Shown piece after piece: positions 56,087-64,000 of a stretch of DNA of 64,000 bases. A program made the position numbers and the translations under genes. The DNA is from Lentzea xinjiangensis (GTDB lineage Bacteria; Actinomycetota; Actinomycetes; Mycobacteriales; Pseudonocardiaceae), in assembly GCF_900110955.1 (NCBI RefSeq), contig NZ_FOFR01000002.1, positions 434,001 through 498,000 of the forward strand, written 5' to 3'. Numbering within the stretch: the first letter of the stretch is position 1; each line of letters begins with the position of its first letter. Below the pieces are notes generated by a model. The model did no database searches and was not told the origin of the DNA. It worked only from the letters and a program-made list of their open reading frames with translations.

Positions 56087-56746
56087 ATGCGTGTGCTGGT
56101 GGTCGAGGACGAGCAGCTGCTCGCGGACACCATCGCCGAGGGACTGCGGAGGTTCTCGATGGCGGTGGACGTCTGCTACGACGGCGAGGCGGCGTTGGAA
56201 CGGGTGGGGGTGCACGCGTACGACGTCGTCGTGCTGGACCGCGACCTGCCGCTGGTGCACGGTGACGACGTCTGCAAGGCGGTGCACGCGTCCGGGGGCG
56301 AGGCGCGCGTGCTGATGCTGACGGCGGCGGCCGAGGTGGACGACCGGGTGGCCGGCCTCGGGCTCGGCGCCGACGACTACCTGACCAAGCCGTTCGCGTT
56401 CGCCGAGCTGGTGGCGCGCGTGCAGGCGCTGGGCCGCCGGGCCCGTCCCGCGTTGCCGCCGGTGCTCGAACGGGCGGGGGTCACCCTGGACCTGCCCCGG
56501 CACCAGGCGACCCGGGACGGGAGGTTCCTGCCCCTCTCGCCCAAGGAGTTCGCGGTGCTGGAGGTGCTGATGAAGGCGGAGGGCACCGTCGTGAGCGCGG
56601 AGGAGCTGCTGGAGAAGGCCTGGGACGAGCACGCCGACCCGTTCACCAACGCCGTGCGGGTGGCGGTGATGACGCTGCGCCGCAAGCTGGGGGCCCCGCA
56701 GGTCATCGAGACCGTGCCCGGTGCCGGCTACCGGTTCGGCTCGTGA
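56087..56746 (+). CDS. OmpR-family response regulator
   Basis: 219 residues from the ATG at 56087. Receiver domain: LVVEDEQLLADTIAEGL, the phospho-Asp in VVLDRDLPLVHGDDV, and LTKPFAFAELVARV with the conserved Lys. The winged HTH is LPLSPKEFAVLEVLMKAEG through VRVAVMTLRRKLGAPQVIETV. It overlaps the kinase gene by 4 bp and is divergent from the lipoprotein-adaptor-ABC operon, its probable target. Confidence 0.93.
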   Translation: MRVLVVEDEQLLADTIAEGLRRFSMAVDVCYDGEAALERVGVHAYDVVVLDRDLPLVHGDDVCKAVHASGGEARVLMLTAAAEVDDRVAGLGLGADDYLTKPFAFAELVARVQALGRRARPALPPVLERAGVTLDLPRHQATRDGRFLPLSPKEFAVLEVLMKAEGTVVSAEELLEKAWDEHADPFTNAVRVAVMTLRRKLGAPQVIETVPGAGYRFGS

Positions 56747-57885
56747 AGCTGCGGACCAGGCTGACGGCCTGGTACGCCGGGGTGTTCCTGATCGCGGGCG
56801 TCGCGCTGATCGGGCTCAACTACTGGCTGCTCGCCGAGTGGACGCCGCTGGCGGGCGGGGTGGCGACGCGGGCGATCCCGGCGCAGACGCCGGAGGTGGC
56901 CTCGCGCTTCTCGACGCTCGAAGCGGCGCAGCTTCCCGCCGACACCCTCGTGTTCACCGCCGACCAGGTCAAAGCGGACGCGATGAACACGGTGCTGTGG
57001 CAGTCGGTCATCGCGCTGCTGGTGGCCGCGGTGATCGCCGTCTGGCTGGGGTGGGTGGTGGCCGGGCGGGTGCTGGCGCCGTTGCACTCGATCACGACGA
57101 CCGCGCACCGGCTGGAGGCGGAGCGGCTGGACCAGCGGATCGAGCTGGACGGGCCGCCGGACGAGCTCAAGGAGCTCGCCGACACCTTCGACGGGATGCT
57201 CGACCGGCTCGCGTCGTCGTTCGACAGCCAGAAGCGGTTCGTCGCGAACGCCTCGCACGAGCTGCGCACGCCGCTGGCCGTGCAGCGGACGTTGATCGAG
57301 GTGGCGCTGGCGGCACCGGACGCGTCCGACGAGGTCCGCCGGCTCGGGGCGCACCTGCTCGACACGAACGAGCGGAGCGAGAAGCTCATCGACGGGCTGC
57401 TGGTGCTCGCGCGCAGCGACCGCGGCCTGGCGACGCGGGAGCCGGTCTGGCTCGACGAGGTGGTCGAGGACGAAGCGGAGTCGTGCGCGGCTCTCGCCGA
57501 CGAGAAAAAAGTCACGATTGAAGTCCGGACTCGCAGGTATCTGGTCGACGGCGATCCGGTCCTCCTTGCCCAGCTCGTCGGCAACCTGTTGCGCAACGCC
57601 GTCCTCTACAACGTGCCGGGCGGCTCCGTGACGGTGGAGCTTGATCAAGAACTCGTCGTCACCAACACCGGTCCCACCGTGCCTGCCCAGGCAGTACCCG
57701 GGTTGTTCGAGCCCTTCCGACGGCTCCGCGACCGCACGGGGACCGCCGGGTCCGGCCTCGGCCTGTCGATCGTCCAGTCCGTCGCGAGGGCTCACCAGGG
57801 CTCGGCGAAAGCTCGTCCGAACGGGGGAGGCGGCCTGGTGGTCCACGTGCGCGTTCCGGAAACCGGCGTGCGACAGGCCTCGTGA
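56743..57885 (+). CDS. Sensor histidine kinase paired with the OmpR-type regulator
   Basis: 380 residues from a GTG. Two membrane helices (about 10-30 and 87-110) enclose a ~55-residue extracellular loop. HAMP follows, then the HisKA box FVANASHELRTPLAVQRTLI with the phospho-His. The HATPase domain has LVGNLLRNAVLYN, a degenerate N/G-box region TNTGPTVPAQAVPGLFEPF and GSGLGLSIVQSVARAH. It probably senses envelope stress and controls the divergent export operon. Confidence 0.92.
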   Translation: MKLRTRLTAWYAGVFLIAGVALIGLNYWLLAEWTPLAGGVATRAIPAQTPEVASRFSTLEAAQLPADTLVFTADQVKADAMNTVLWQSVIALLVAAVIAVWLGWVVAGRVLAPLHSITTTAHRLEAERLDQRIELDGPPDELKELADTFDGMLDRLASSFDSQKRFVANASHELRTPLAVQRTLIEVALAAPDASDEVRRLGAHLLDTNERSEKLIDGLLVLARSDRGLATREPVWLDEVVEDEAESCAALADEKKVTIEVRTRRYLVDGDPVLLAQLVGNLLRNAVLYNVPGGSVTVELDQELVVTNTGPTVPAQAVPGLFEPFRRLRDRTGTAGSGLGLSIVQSVARAHQGSAKARPNGGGGLVVHVRVPETGVRQAS

Positions 57886-57986
57886 ACTGGCAAGATCACG
57901 TAAAGATATCGGCGCGCCTCCCTCCCCAGGGCGGCTCGTTGTCCTAACGTTGTCTGCTGGCGAGGTGCGAATTCAGGGAGGCCACG

Positions 57987-58928
57987 ATGCGAGCGCTGCG
58001 AGTCATCGGGCTCGACGAGGACGGCAAGTCCGTCATCCTCGAGGACCCCGAAAACCGCGGCGAGCGCTTCACGCTCCCCGCTGACGAGCGCCTTCGGGCG
58101 GCCCTGCGCGGTGACCTCGCGCGTCTCGGCCAGATGCAGATCGAGTCCGGCGAGGCCCAGATGCGGCCGCGCGAGATCCAGGCCCGCATCCGCGCCGGCG
58201 AGTCGATCGAGCAGGTCGCGGCCGCCGCGGGCATGCCGGTCAACCGCATCGAGCGCTTCGCCTACCCCGTCCTGCTGGAGCGCTCGCGCACGGCCGACCT
58301 GGCCCAGCGCGCGCACCCGGTCCGCGAGGACGGCCCCGACGTGCAGACGCTCGGCGAGGTCGTCGCGCACTCGTTCGGGCTGCGCGGCCACGACCTCTCC
58401 GACACCTCGTGGGACTCGTGGCGCGGTGACGACGGCCGCTGGATCGTGCAGCTGCACTGGAAGACCGGCCGCTCGGACAACCGGGCGCACTGGGCGTTCC
58501 ACCCCGGCGCGCAGGGCGGCACGGTCACGGCGCTCGACGACGCCGCGGTCGACCTGATGGACCCGAACCCGAACCGGACGCTGCGCACGGTCCGGCCGGT
58601 GACGCAGCTCGCCAGGCAGGCCCTGGAAGCGCCACCGGTCCCGGTCCTGCCCGCCTCCGTGCCGCTGGAGGAGCCGGCACCGGTGCCGGTGCCCGCTCAG
58701 GCGACCGCTCCCGCACCGGCTCCCGTCGTGGCGGAGAGCCCGGTCCAGGAGAACCTGCCCGAGCCGGAGCCCGTCGTCGTCCCTCCCGCGCCACCGGCGC
58801 AGCAGGAGCAGGAGCCCGCGGCCGAGAAGCCGGTGCGCAAGGACCCTCCTCCGAAGCGGGGGAAGAAGAACCACCCCATCGTGCCGTCGTGGGAAGACGT
58901 TTTACTGGGCGTGCGGTCGAACCGCTGA
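57987..58928 (+). CDS. sepH: Septation protein SepH
   Basis: 313 residues with an AGGGAGG RBS. The N-terminal DUF3071 domain (about 1-170) starts MRALRVIGLDEDGKSVILED and includes MRPREIQARIRAGESIEQVA, a helix-turn-helix-like core, and YPVLLERSRTADLAQRAHP. The C-terminal ~120 residues are Pro/Ala/Glu-rich and end in a basic KRGKKNHP and WEDVLLGVR. SepH binds FtsZ and promotes septum formation in actinobacteria. Its presence confirms the phylum. Confidence 0.93.
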   Translation: MRALRVIGLDEDGKSVILEDPENRGERFTLPADERLRAALRGDLARLGQMQIESGEAQMRPREIQARIRAGESIEQVAAAAGMPVNRIERFAYPVLLERSRTADLAQRAHPVREDGPDVQTLGEVVAHSFGLRGHDLSDTSWDSWRGDDGRWIVQLHWKTGRSDNRAHWAFHPGAQGGTVTALDDAAVDLMDPNPNRTLRTVRPVTQLARQALEAPPVPVLPASVPLEEPAPVPVPAQATAPAPAPVVAESPVQENLPEPEPVVVPPAPPAQQEQEPAAEKPVRKDPPPKRGKKNHPIVPSWEDVLLGVRSNR

Positions 58929-58944
58929 GTGAGAAGCTGACGCC

Positions 58945-59286
58945 GTGGGACGTCGTGTCGCGCTGGCTGCCGGAGTGGGCGCACTCCTCGGGCTGGCCTG
59001 GTGGGGAATGTTCGCCCTCATCTCCTCCGGGGCGGTCTGCTCGTTCGAGGAGTGGGGCTGTCTCAGCACCTTCGTGACGGCCGTGCCGATCTTCGCCGTC
59101 GCGGCGGCGGTGCTGGGCGGGATCGCGCTGCGCTCCCGGGGCGAGTCGCGGGCGTGGCTGGTGGCCGTGCCCGCGACCCTCATGGCCGTGGTCGCGATGG
59201 TGTTCCTGCTCGGGTTCCCCTGGCTGGCGTTCGCGGTGTTCGCGGCGCTGTTCGCGTTGATCGCCGTGCTCACGGCCGCGCGGTGA
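58945..59286 (+). CDS. Small membrane protein
   Basis: 113 residues from a GTG 16 bp after sepH. About four hydrophobic helices: VALAAGVGALLGLAWWGMFAL, TFVTAVPIFAVAAAVLGGIA, AWLVAVPATLMAVVAMVFLL and FAVFAALFALIAVL. One pair of cysteines (CSFEEWGC) lies in a loop and may form an extracytoplasmic disulfide. Not recognised. It begins a run of four similar membrane proteins. Confidence 0.65.
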   Translation: MGRRVALAAGVGALLGLAWWGMFALISSGAVCSFEEWGCLSTFVTAVPIFAVAAAVLGGIALRSRGESRAWLVAVPATLMAVVAMVFLLGFPWLAFAVFAALFALIAVLTAAR

Positions 59287-59350
59287 AGATCTTGTGGAGG
59301 GTTGGCGCGGATCGGCCCGGTGCCCGGCTCGACCGGGTAGCCCTGGGAGC

Positions 59351-59794
59351 ATGCCGGTGCGCGTTGTTGTCGGGATCGTCGCGGGAGCGGTGGCCGGCAC
59401 GGGGTTCTACCTGACCACGGACCTGTTCACCCGGTACTGCCGCACGAGGCCGATCGGCTGGACGTGCCACCAGGCCGCCTCGGCGTTGCACTGGCCGAGC
59501 TTCTTGGCCTGGGCGGTGGTCGCGGGTCTCGCGATCTTCGAGGGTTTCCGGCTCGCGCGGCAGAGCCGCGGGTGGAGGGCGACCGCGCTCGGGACCGTCC
59601 TGTGGTCCGTCCTGAGCGTGCTGCTCCTCGCCGTCTTGGTCATCGCCGAGGTCGACGCCGCCCGATGGCCGGGGACGACCGGGTGGTGGGAGGTCGGGAT
59701 GGTCGTCGTGCCCGCTGTGGCTGCCTACGCGATCGCCGCGCAGTGCGTGGGCAGGGCACGGGAACCCGGACGTTCGCCGGACGGCTCGTCATGA
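59351..59794 (+). CDS. Small membrane protein with three to four helices
   Basis: 147 residues from the ATG at 59351. The N-terminal helix VVVGIVAGAVAGTGFYLTTD is followed by a loop with cysteines (RYCRTRPIGWTCHQ), then helices FLAWAVVAGLAIFEGF, VLWSVLSVLLLAVLVIAEV and MVVVPAVAAYAIAAQCV. Not recognised. The stop overlaps the next start by 4 bp (ATGA). Confidence 0.65.
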   Translation: MPVRVVVGIVAGAVAGTGFYLTTDLFTRYCRTRPIGWTCHQAASALHWPSFLAWAVVAGLAIFEGFRLARQSRGWRATALGTVLWSVLSVLLLAVLVIAEVDAARWPGTTGWWEVGMVVVPAVAAYAIAAQCVGRAREPGRSPDGSS

Positions 59795-60219
59795 TCGGTC
59801 GCACGGGACCGGGCCTCGCGGCGCTGACCGGCGCGGTCTGCGGCGCCGGGTGGTTCCTCTCCCTCGAACCGGCGGGAGACCTCCCCTGCACCGGCAGCGG
59901 CCTGGGGTGCGCTCTGCTCTCGCTGCTGGTCGTGGTCCCTGCGCTGGTGGTCGTCTGGGCGCTCGTGGGGTGGGGGCTGCTGCGGCTCGCGCGGTTCGCC
60001 CGGGCCGGGCTGACCGCCGTCGCCGGGACGGCCGGCGCGGTGGCGTTGCTGTTCATCAGCACGTTCGCGCTGAGGTTCGTGCGCGTCCAGCTTCCGGAGG
60101 ACAGCGGGGTCGTCGTGCTGGCGCTGGCGGGTGCGGGCGGCTACGCCTTGGCCGCCGTGCTCGGCGCTGGTTACGGTGGACGGCGTGACGGAACAGAGCA
60201 CCGCGGGCAAGACGGGTAA
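59791..60219 (+). CDS. Small membrane protein, coupled to the previous gene
   Basis: 142 residues. Helices LAALTGAVCGAGWFLSL, CALLSLLVVVPALVVVWALVGW, GLTAVAGTAGAVALLFIST and VVVLALAGAGGYALAAVLGA, with a Cys pair in the first loop (LPCTGSGLGCA) as in its neighbours. It may be a paralogue of the preceding two genes. Function unknown. Its 3' end overlaps the next gene. Confidence 0.65.
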   Translation: MIGRTGPGLAALTGAVCGAGWFLSLEPAGDLPCTGSGLGCALLSLLVVVPALVVVWALVGWGLLRLARFARAGLTAVAGTAGAVALLFISTFALRFVRVQLPEDSGVVVLALAGAGGYALAAVLGAGYGGRRDGTEHRGQDG

Positions 60220-60607
60220 GGCGGGTCGCCGGCTGCTGTTCCGGGTCGTCCTCTCGATGGCCGTCGGAGCGGGGCTCGTGCTCGGCTGGACGTGGGCCTA
60301 CGAGTCGGGCTTCCTCAAGTCGTGGCTCGACAGCACCTCGATGTCGACGTTCCTGCTGCTCGTGCTGATCGGCCTGCCGCTCGCGCTGGTGTCGTCGCTC
60401 GTGCTCGCCGGGCCGGTCCTCTGGGCCTTCGGGGTGCGGCCGGTGTGGCCGATCATCCTGCTCGGACCGGTCCTGCTCGGCCTCGGGCTCTACCTGAAGG
60501 TGCACGAGCCGATCCTCGGGTGGTTCGCGAACCGGCACCACGCCGAGGCGGTGCTCGCGGCCGTCGCCTACGGGCTTGTGGGGTTGGTCACGTTCAGGCG
60601 GTCGTAG
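60185..60607 (+). CDS. Small membrane protein, last of the run
   Basis: 140 residues from the GTG at 60185, preceded by GGTGGA; a GTG at 60176 is also in frame. Basic N-terminus (TEQSTAGKTGKAGRRLLFRV), then four helices: VLSMAVGAGLVLGWTWAY, MSTFLLLVLIGLPLALVSSL, WPIILLGPVLLGLGLYLKV and AVLAAVAYGLVGLVTF. Unlike the upstream three it has no Cys pair. It overlaps the previous gene by 35 bp and converges on the next. Confidence 0.6.
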   Translation: MTEQSTAGKTGKAGRRLLFRVVLSMAVGAGLVLGWTWAYESGFLKSWLDSTSMSTFLLLVLIGLPLALVSSLVLAGPVLWAFGVRPVWPIILLGPVLLGLGLYLKVHEPILGWFANRHHAEAVLAAVAYGLVGLVTFRRS

Positions 60608-60827
60608 GCACCGCGTCGAGCAGGTTCAGGTCCCAGCCCTCGCGCTCGCACCAGTCCTCGGCCTCCTCGCGGGAGAGGAACATCGCGTGCCGCGGCCGCG
60701 GGCCCGCCAGGCGGTCCCAGCCGTCCGGAGCCAGCACGTAGCTCGCCCCGTCGCGCGTGGCGATGAGCCGTCCGTGTGGAAACGCCATCGTCTGCTCGGT
60801 GCGCAGATACCGCGTCATGCCCGCCAT
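60594..60827 (-). CDS. Small cytoplasmic hypothetical protein
   Basis: 77 residues. ATG at 60827 with AAGGGG upstream; a second ATG three codons later is possible. The sequence RYLRTEQTMAFPHGRLIATR, DGASYVLAPDGWDRLAG and MFLSREEAEDWCEREGWDL looks like a compact alpha/beta fold. Not recognised. It is convergent with the membrane protein gene and overlaps it by 14 bp. Confidence 0.55.
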   Translation of the reverse strand: MAGMTRYLRTEQTMAFPHGRLIATRDGASYVLAPDGWDRLAGPRPRHAMFLSREEAEDWCEREGWDLNLLDAVPTTA

Positions 60828-60942
60828 CGTGCCCCTTGACCTCGACCTAAGTCGAGACAGCAGGCTCCGGCACGGAGAAAAAGCGGATGCTGACGGTCGG
60901 TCGTCTTCGTACTTTGGAGACGACCTGGAGGGGGCACGTCGC

Positions 60943-62718
60943 GTGAGCGATCAACGTAACTCGACGATCAGGACCTTGCGGAGGTTGTGGCCGTACGTGC
61001 GGCCGCACCGCGCTCGGATGGCTGTCGTGCTGTCGGCGACGATGCTCGCGATGCTGTGCGGTCTCGGCATCCCGCTGCTCACGCAGCGCATCGTCGACGG
61101 TCCGATCCAGCACAAGCAGACCGCGCTGCTGCCGTGGCTGGTCCTGGGCGTGCTGGTGCTCGGCATCAGCGAGGCCGTCCTGTTCTACATCCGGCGCAAG
61201 GTCGTCGCGCGCCCCGCGGCGGAGGTCGAGGCGCGGATGCGGCTCGACCTGTACCGGCACCTGCAGCGGCTGCCGGTCTCGTTCCACGACCGGTGGCAGT
61301 CGGGCCAGTTGCTCTCCCGCGCGACGAACGACCTCACGACGGTGCGGCGCTTCGTCGCGTTCGCGGTCGTGTTCCTGATCGTCAACACCCTGGTCGTCGT
61401 GATCGGGCTGGGCGTCATCGCGACGCTCTCGCCGTGGCTGCTGGTCGTGTCGCTGTGCGGCGCGCTCCCGTTGATCGTCATCTCGTTCTTCTTCGAGTCG
61501 AAGTTCAAGGTGATCGCGCGCCGGGCGCAGGACCAGTCGGGCGACCTGACGACGACGGTCGAGGAGTCGGTGCTCGGCATCCGGGTGCTCAAGGCGTTCG
61601 GGCGCGGGCCGGAGCTGTCCCGGCGGTTCCTCGCGCAGGCCCGCGAGCTGAGGCGGACCGAGCTGAACAAGATCTCGGTGCTGGCCGCGCTGTGGTCGGT
61701 GCTGATCGTGCTGCCGGAGCTGTCGATCGCGGGCATGCTCGGTGTCGGCGCGATCGGCATCGTGGACGGCACGATGACGGTCGGCACGCTGGTGGCGGCG
61801 GTCGCGGTGAGCGCGTACCTGCGCTGGCCGATCGACTCGATCGGCTGGCTGCTCGCCGAGACGAACCAGACCGCGTCGGCGCTGGAACGCTACTGGGAGG
61901 TCGTCGACTCCCCCGTGGCGATCACGAGCCCCGCATCGCCGGTGCCGCTGCCGGCGCCGCTGCGCGGGCACGTGCGCTTCGAGGACGTGCGGTTCGCGTT
62001 CGAGGACGGCCGCGAGGTGCTCTCGGGCATCGACCTCGACCTGCGGCCCGGCGAGACCCTGGCGCTGGTCGGCGCGACCGGCTCGGGCAAGACGACGCTC
62101 ACGGCGCTCGTGCCGCGGCTCACCGACGTGACGAGCGGCCGGATCACGATCGACGGCGTCGACGTGCGGGACCTGTCGCTCGAGGACCTGCGCAGCGTGG
62201 TCGGCACGGCGTTCGAGGAGCCGGTGCTGTTCTCGGCGTCGGTCACCGAGAACGTGGCGCTGGGCGTGCCCGACGTCGACGAGGAACGGGTGCGCGAGGC
62301 GTTGCGGGTGGCCAAGGCCGAGGAGTTCGTGGACGCGCTGCCGTGGGGCCTCGCGACCCGCATCGGCGAGCAGGGCCTGTCGCTGTCCGGTGGCCAGCGG
62401 CAACGGCTGGCGCTGGCCCGCGCGGTCGTCGGCAAGCCGGCGGTGCTGGTGCTCGACGACCCGCTGTCGGCGCTCGACGTCCACACCGAGGCCGAGGTGG
62501 AGGCGGCGCTGCGGCGGGTGCTGCACGGCGTCACGGCGCTGGTCGTGGCGCACCGCCCGTCGACCGTGCAGCTCGCGGACCGGGTGGCGATGCTGGTCGA
62601 CGGCAAGATCGCCGCGGTCGGCTCGCACCGGCACCTGCTGGAGACCAACGAGGAGTACCGGCGCCTGCTGTCCAGCGCGGACGCCGAGGACAAGGTGGAA
62701 GAGGAGGTGGCGTCGTGA
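60943..62718 (+). CDS. Heterodimeric ABC exporter, first half-transporter
   Basis: 591 residues from the GTG at 60943, which follows a strong GGAGGGGG. Six membrane helices (about 25-310) precede the nucleotide-binding domain: Walker A GATGSGKTTL, signature LSLSGGQRQRLALARA, Walker B VLVLDDPLSALD and H-loop AHRPS. The catalytic Glu after Walker B is Asp (LDD), so this is the degenerate site typical of heterodimers. It overlaps the next gene by 4 bp. Likely a multidrug/lipid exporter like actinobacterial Rv1272c/Rv1273c pairs. Confidence 0.92.
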   Translation: MSDQRNSTIRTLRRLWPYVRPHRARMAVVLSATMLAMLCGLGIPLLTQRIVDGPIQHKQTALLPWLVLGVLVLGISEAVLFYIRRKVVARPAAEVEARMRLDLYRHLQRLPVSFHDRWQSGQLLSRATNDLTTVRRFVAFAVVFLIVNTLVVVIGLGVIATLSPWLLVVSLCGALPLIVISFFFESKFKVIARRAQDQSGDLTTTVEESVLGIRVLKAFGRGPELSRRFLAQARELRRTELNKISVLAALWSVLIVLPELSIAGMLGVGAIGIVDGTMTVGTLVAAVAVSAYLRWPIDSIGWLLAETNQTASALERYWEVVDSPVAITSPASPVPLPAPLRGHVRFEDVRFAFEDGREVLSGIDLDLRPGETLALVGATGSGKTTLTALVPRLTDVTSGRITIDGVDVRDLSLEDLRSVVGTAFEEPVLFSASVTENVALGVPDVDEERVREALRVAKAEEFVDALPWGLATRIGEQGLSLSGGQRQRLALARAVVGKPAVLVLDDPLSALDVHTEAEVEAALRRVLHGVTALVVAHRPSTVQLADRVAMLVDGKIAAVGSHRHLLETNEEYRRLLSSADAEDKVEEEVAS

Positions 62719-64000
62719 GCGATACCCCGGTGGTCGAACCGGAGGAGCAGTGGCGCGGCGTCGCCGCCGAGGAGATCGACGAGCTCTCGCACGCGACGGG
62801 CCTGCGCCTGCAGGCCCGCTCGCGCAAGCTGCTGGGCTCGTTGCTGCGCCCGCACATCGGCCGCACGTCACTGGCGATCGCCGCGGTGGTCGGCGGCAAC
62901 CTCGCGAACCTCGCGGGCCCGTTGCTGATCGCCGCCGCGATCGACAGGGGCATCCCCGCCGCGATCGGCGGCGGCGCGTCGATCCTCGTCTGGTGCGTGG
63001 TCGGCTACGCGGTCTGCGCGGTGCTGACGACGTTCCTGCGGTGGGCGTTCCTGCGGGTCTCCGGCCGCGTCGGCCAGGACCTGCTGCTGGACCTGCGCGG
63101 CCGGATCTTCCGGCACTCGCAGCGGCTGTCGGTCGGCTTCCACGAGTCCTACACGTCCGGCAAGGTCATCTCCCGGCTGACCAGCGACGTCGACGCGTTG
63201 CAGGACCTGCTCGAAGAGGGCCTCGACAGCCTGTTCAACGCGGCGCTGTCGGTGGCGGGGATCGCGATCATCCTGCTCTGGCTCGACGCCCCGCTGGCCA
63301 TGGTCGTGGTGGCGGGCTTCCTGCCGCTGTACTTCATCTGGCGCTGGTTCCGCCGCCGCTCGATGGAGGCCTACCGGGGCACGCGCGGGGCGATCGCGAA
63401 GATCATCGTCCAGTTCGTCGAGTCGATGAACGGCGTCCGCGCGGTGCAGGCGTTCCGCCGCCAGCCCCGCAACGAGCAGATCATGAGCGGCTTCAACGGC
63501 CAGTTCCGCGACGCGAACACCGACGCCCTGGGCGTGATGGCCACGTTCGTCGCCACGATCAGGGTCATCGGCAACGTGTCGCTGGCCGTCGTGCTGGCCT
63601 GGGGCGCCTACCGGGTCGCGGGCGGCTCCCTGGAGCTGGGCGTGCTCGCGGCGTTCACGCTGTACCTGCGCCGCTTCTACGACCCGTTCGACGAGCTGGC
63701 GATGTTCGCGAACTCGTACTCCTCCGCCACGGCGGCCCTGGAGAAGATCTCCGGCCTCCTGCAGGAGGAGCCGTCGGTGCCCGAGCCGGAGTCGCCGGTG
63801 GCCCTGCCGCACGCACGCGGCGCCGTCCGGTTCGCCGGCGTGGAGTTCGAGTACCCCGGCACGTCCCGGCTGGTGCTGCCGAGGTTCTCCCTGGACGTGC
63901 CGGCGGGGCAGACCGTGGCCCTGGTCGGCGCGACCGGCGCGGGCAAGACCACTCTGGCCAAGCTGGTGGCGAGGTTCTACGACCCGTCGGCGGGCGAGGT
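62715..64000 (+). CDS. Heterodimeric ABC exporter, second half-transporter, 3' truncated by the window
   Basis: Starts at a GTG overlapping the previous stop (GTGA) and runs off the end; about 428 residues are visible. The six-helix membrane domain (about 45-320) is followed by the start of the nucleotide-binding domain with Walker A GATGAGKTTL. The signature and Walker B lie outside the window, so whether it carries the intact catalytic Glu cannot be seen. It forms one transporter with the preceding gene. Confidence 0.92.
   Translation, partial: MSDTPVVEPEEQWRGVAAEEIDELSHATGLRLQARSRKLLGSLLRPHIGRTSLAIAAVVGGNLANLAGPLLIAAAIDRGIPAAIGGGASILVWCVVGYAVCAVLTTFLRWAFLRVSGRVGQDLLLDLRGRIFRHSQRLSVGFHESYTSGKVISRLTSDVDALQDLLEEGLDSLFNAALSVAGIAIILLWLDAPLAMVVVAGFLPLYFIWRWFRRRSMEAYRGTRGAIAKIIVQFVESMNGVRAVQAFRRQPRNEQIMSGFNGQFRDANTDALGVMATFVATIRVIGNVSLAVVLAWGAYRVAGGSLELGVLAAFTLYLRRFYDPFDELAMFANSYSSATAALEKISGLLQEEPSVPEPESPVALPHARGAVRFAGVEFEYPGTSRLVLPRFSLDVPAGQTVALVGATGAGKTTLAKLVARFYDPSAGE

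Overview
The window is GC-rich, with strongly G/C third codon positions, many GTG starts, ATGA/GTGA gene overlaps and several apparently leaderless genes. It carries SepH (an actinobacterial FtsZ partner), a dynamin pair resembling mycobacterial IniA/IniC, type VII secretion substrates, an F420/deazaflavin-type reductase and urease genes without ureE. Together these point to the chromosome of a filamentous actinomycete, most likely a member of the Pseudonocardiaceae (Lentzea/Saccharothrix/Actinosynnema-like). The genus is inference from gene content only. I see no tRNA, rRNA or CRISPR array.

Layout. 1-4 kb: the 3' end of a repetitive IniB-like protein, then a tightly coupled dynamin-like GTPase pair. 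4-10.8 kb: single metabolic and regulatory genes: a GNAT-PhzF fusion, a deazaflavin-dependent reductase, a LysR regulator, a divergent NmrA-type reductase/HxlR regulator pair with operators, a duplicated GGCT-fold protein, a DUF4232-like lipoprotein, a degenerate alpha/beta hydrolase and a hypothetical. 11-15.5 kb: a translationally coupled cassette of two ~85-residue helical proteins, a soluble triple-domain FtsK/SpoIIIE ATPase, a coiled-coil protein and a GNAT enzyme; it looks type-VII-like but lacks the core ESX genes. 15.6-20.3 kb: a medium-chain reductase, then a divergent AGPS-like FAD oxidase and TetR-glpD unit for glycerol-phosphate metabolism. 20.3-23 kb: a 14-bp tandem repeat array and a three-gene ESX-substrate operon (YbaB-, EspC- and WXG-like). 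23-28 kb: an ABC-2 exporter, photolyase, and citrate synthase with a structured leader. 28-41 kb: PfkB kinase/TetR, acyl-CoA dehydrogenase, amidohydrolase, aldose epimerase, MBL hydrolase/AAA ATPase, APC permease, lipoprotein, MFS exporter, asparagine synthetase and PNPOx. 41-45.5 kb: a complete compact urease operon (ureAB fused-C-F-G-D). 45.6-48.9 kb: an ABC exporter coupled to a NarL-type two-component system. 49-51.4 kb: a membrane protein and serC with a very large hairpin terminator. 51.4-57.9 kb: a MacAB-like export operon with a divergent two-component system; the operon is split by an antisense IS605-family TnpB gene whose first RuvC catalytic Asp is replaced by Gly. 58-60.8 kb: sepH and a run of small membrane proteins. 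60.9-64 kb: a heterodimeric ABC exporter whose second gene runs off the window.

The two places that most deserve a second look are the catalytically altered TnpB inside the ABC operon (52.5-53.8 kb) and the FtsK/small-helical-protein cassette (11.06-15.5 kb).
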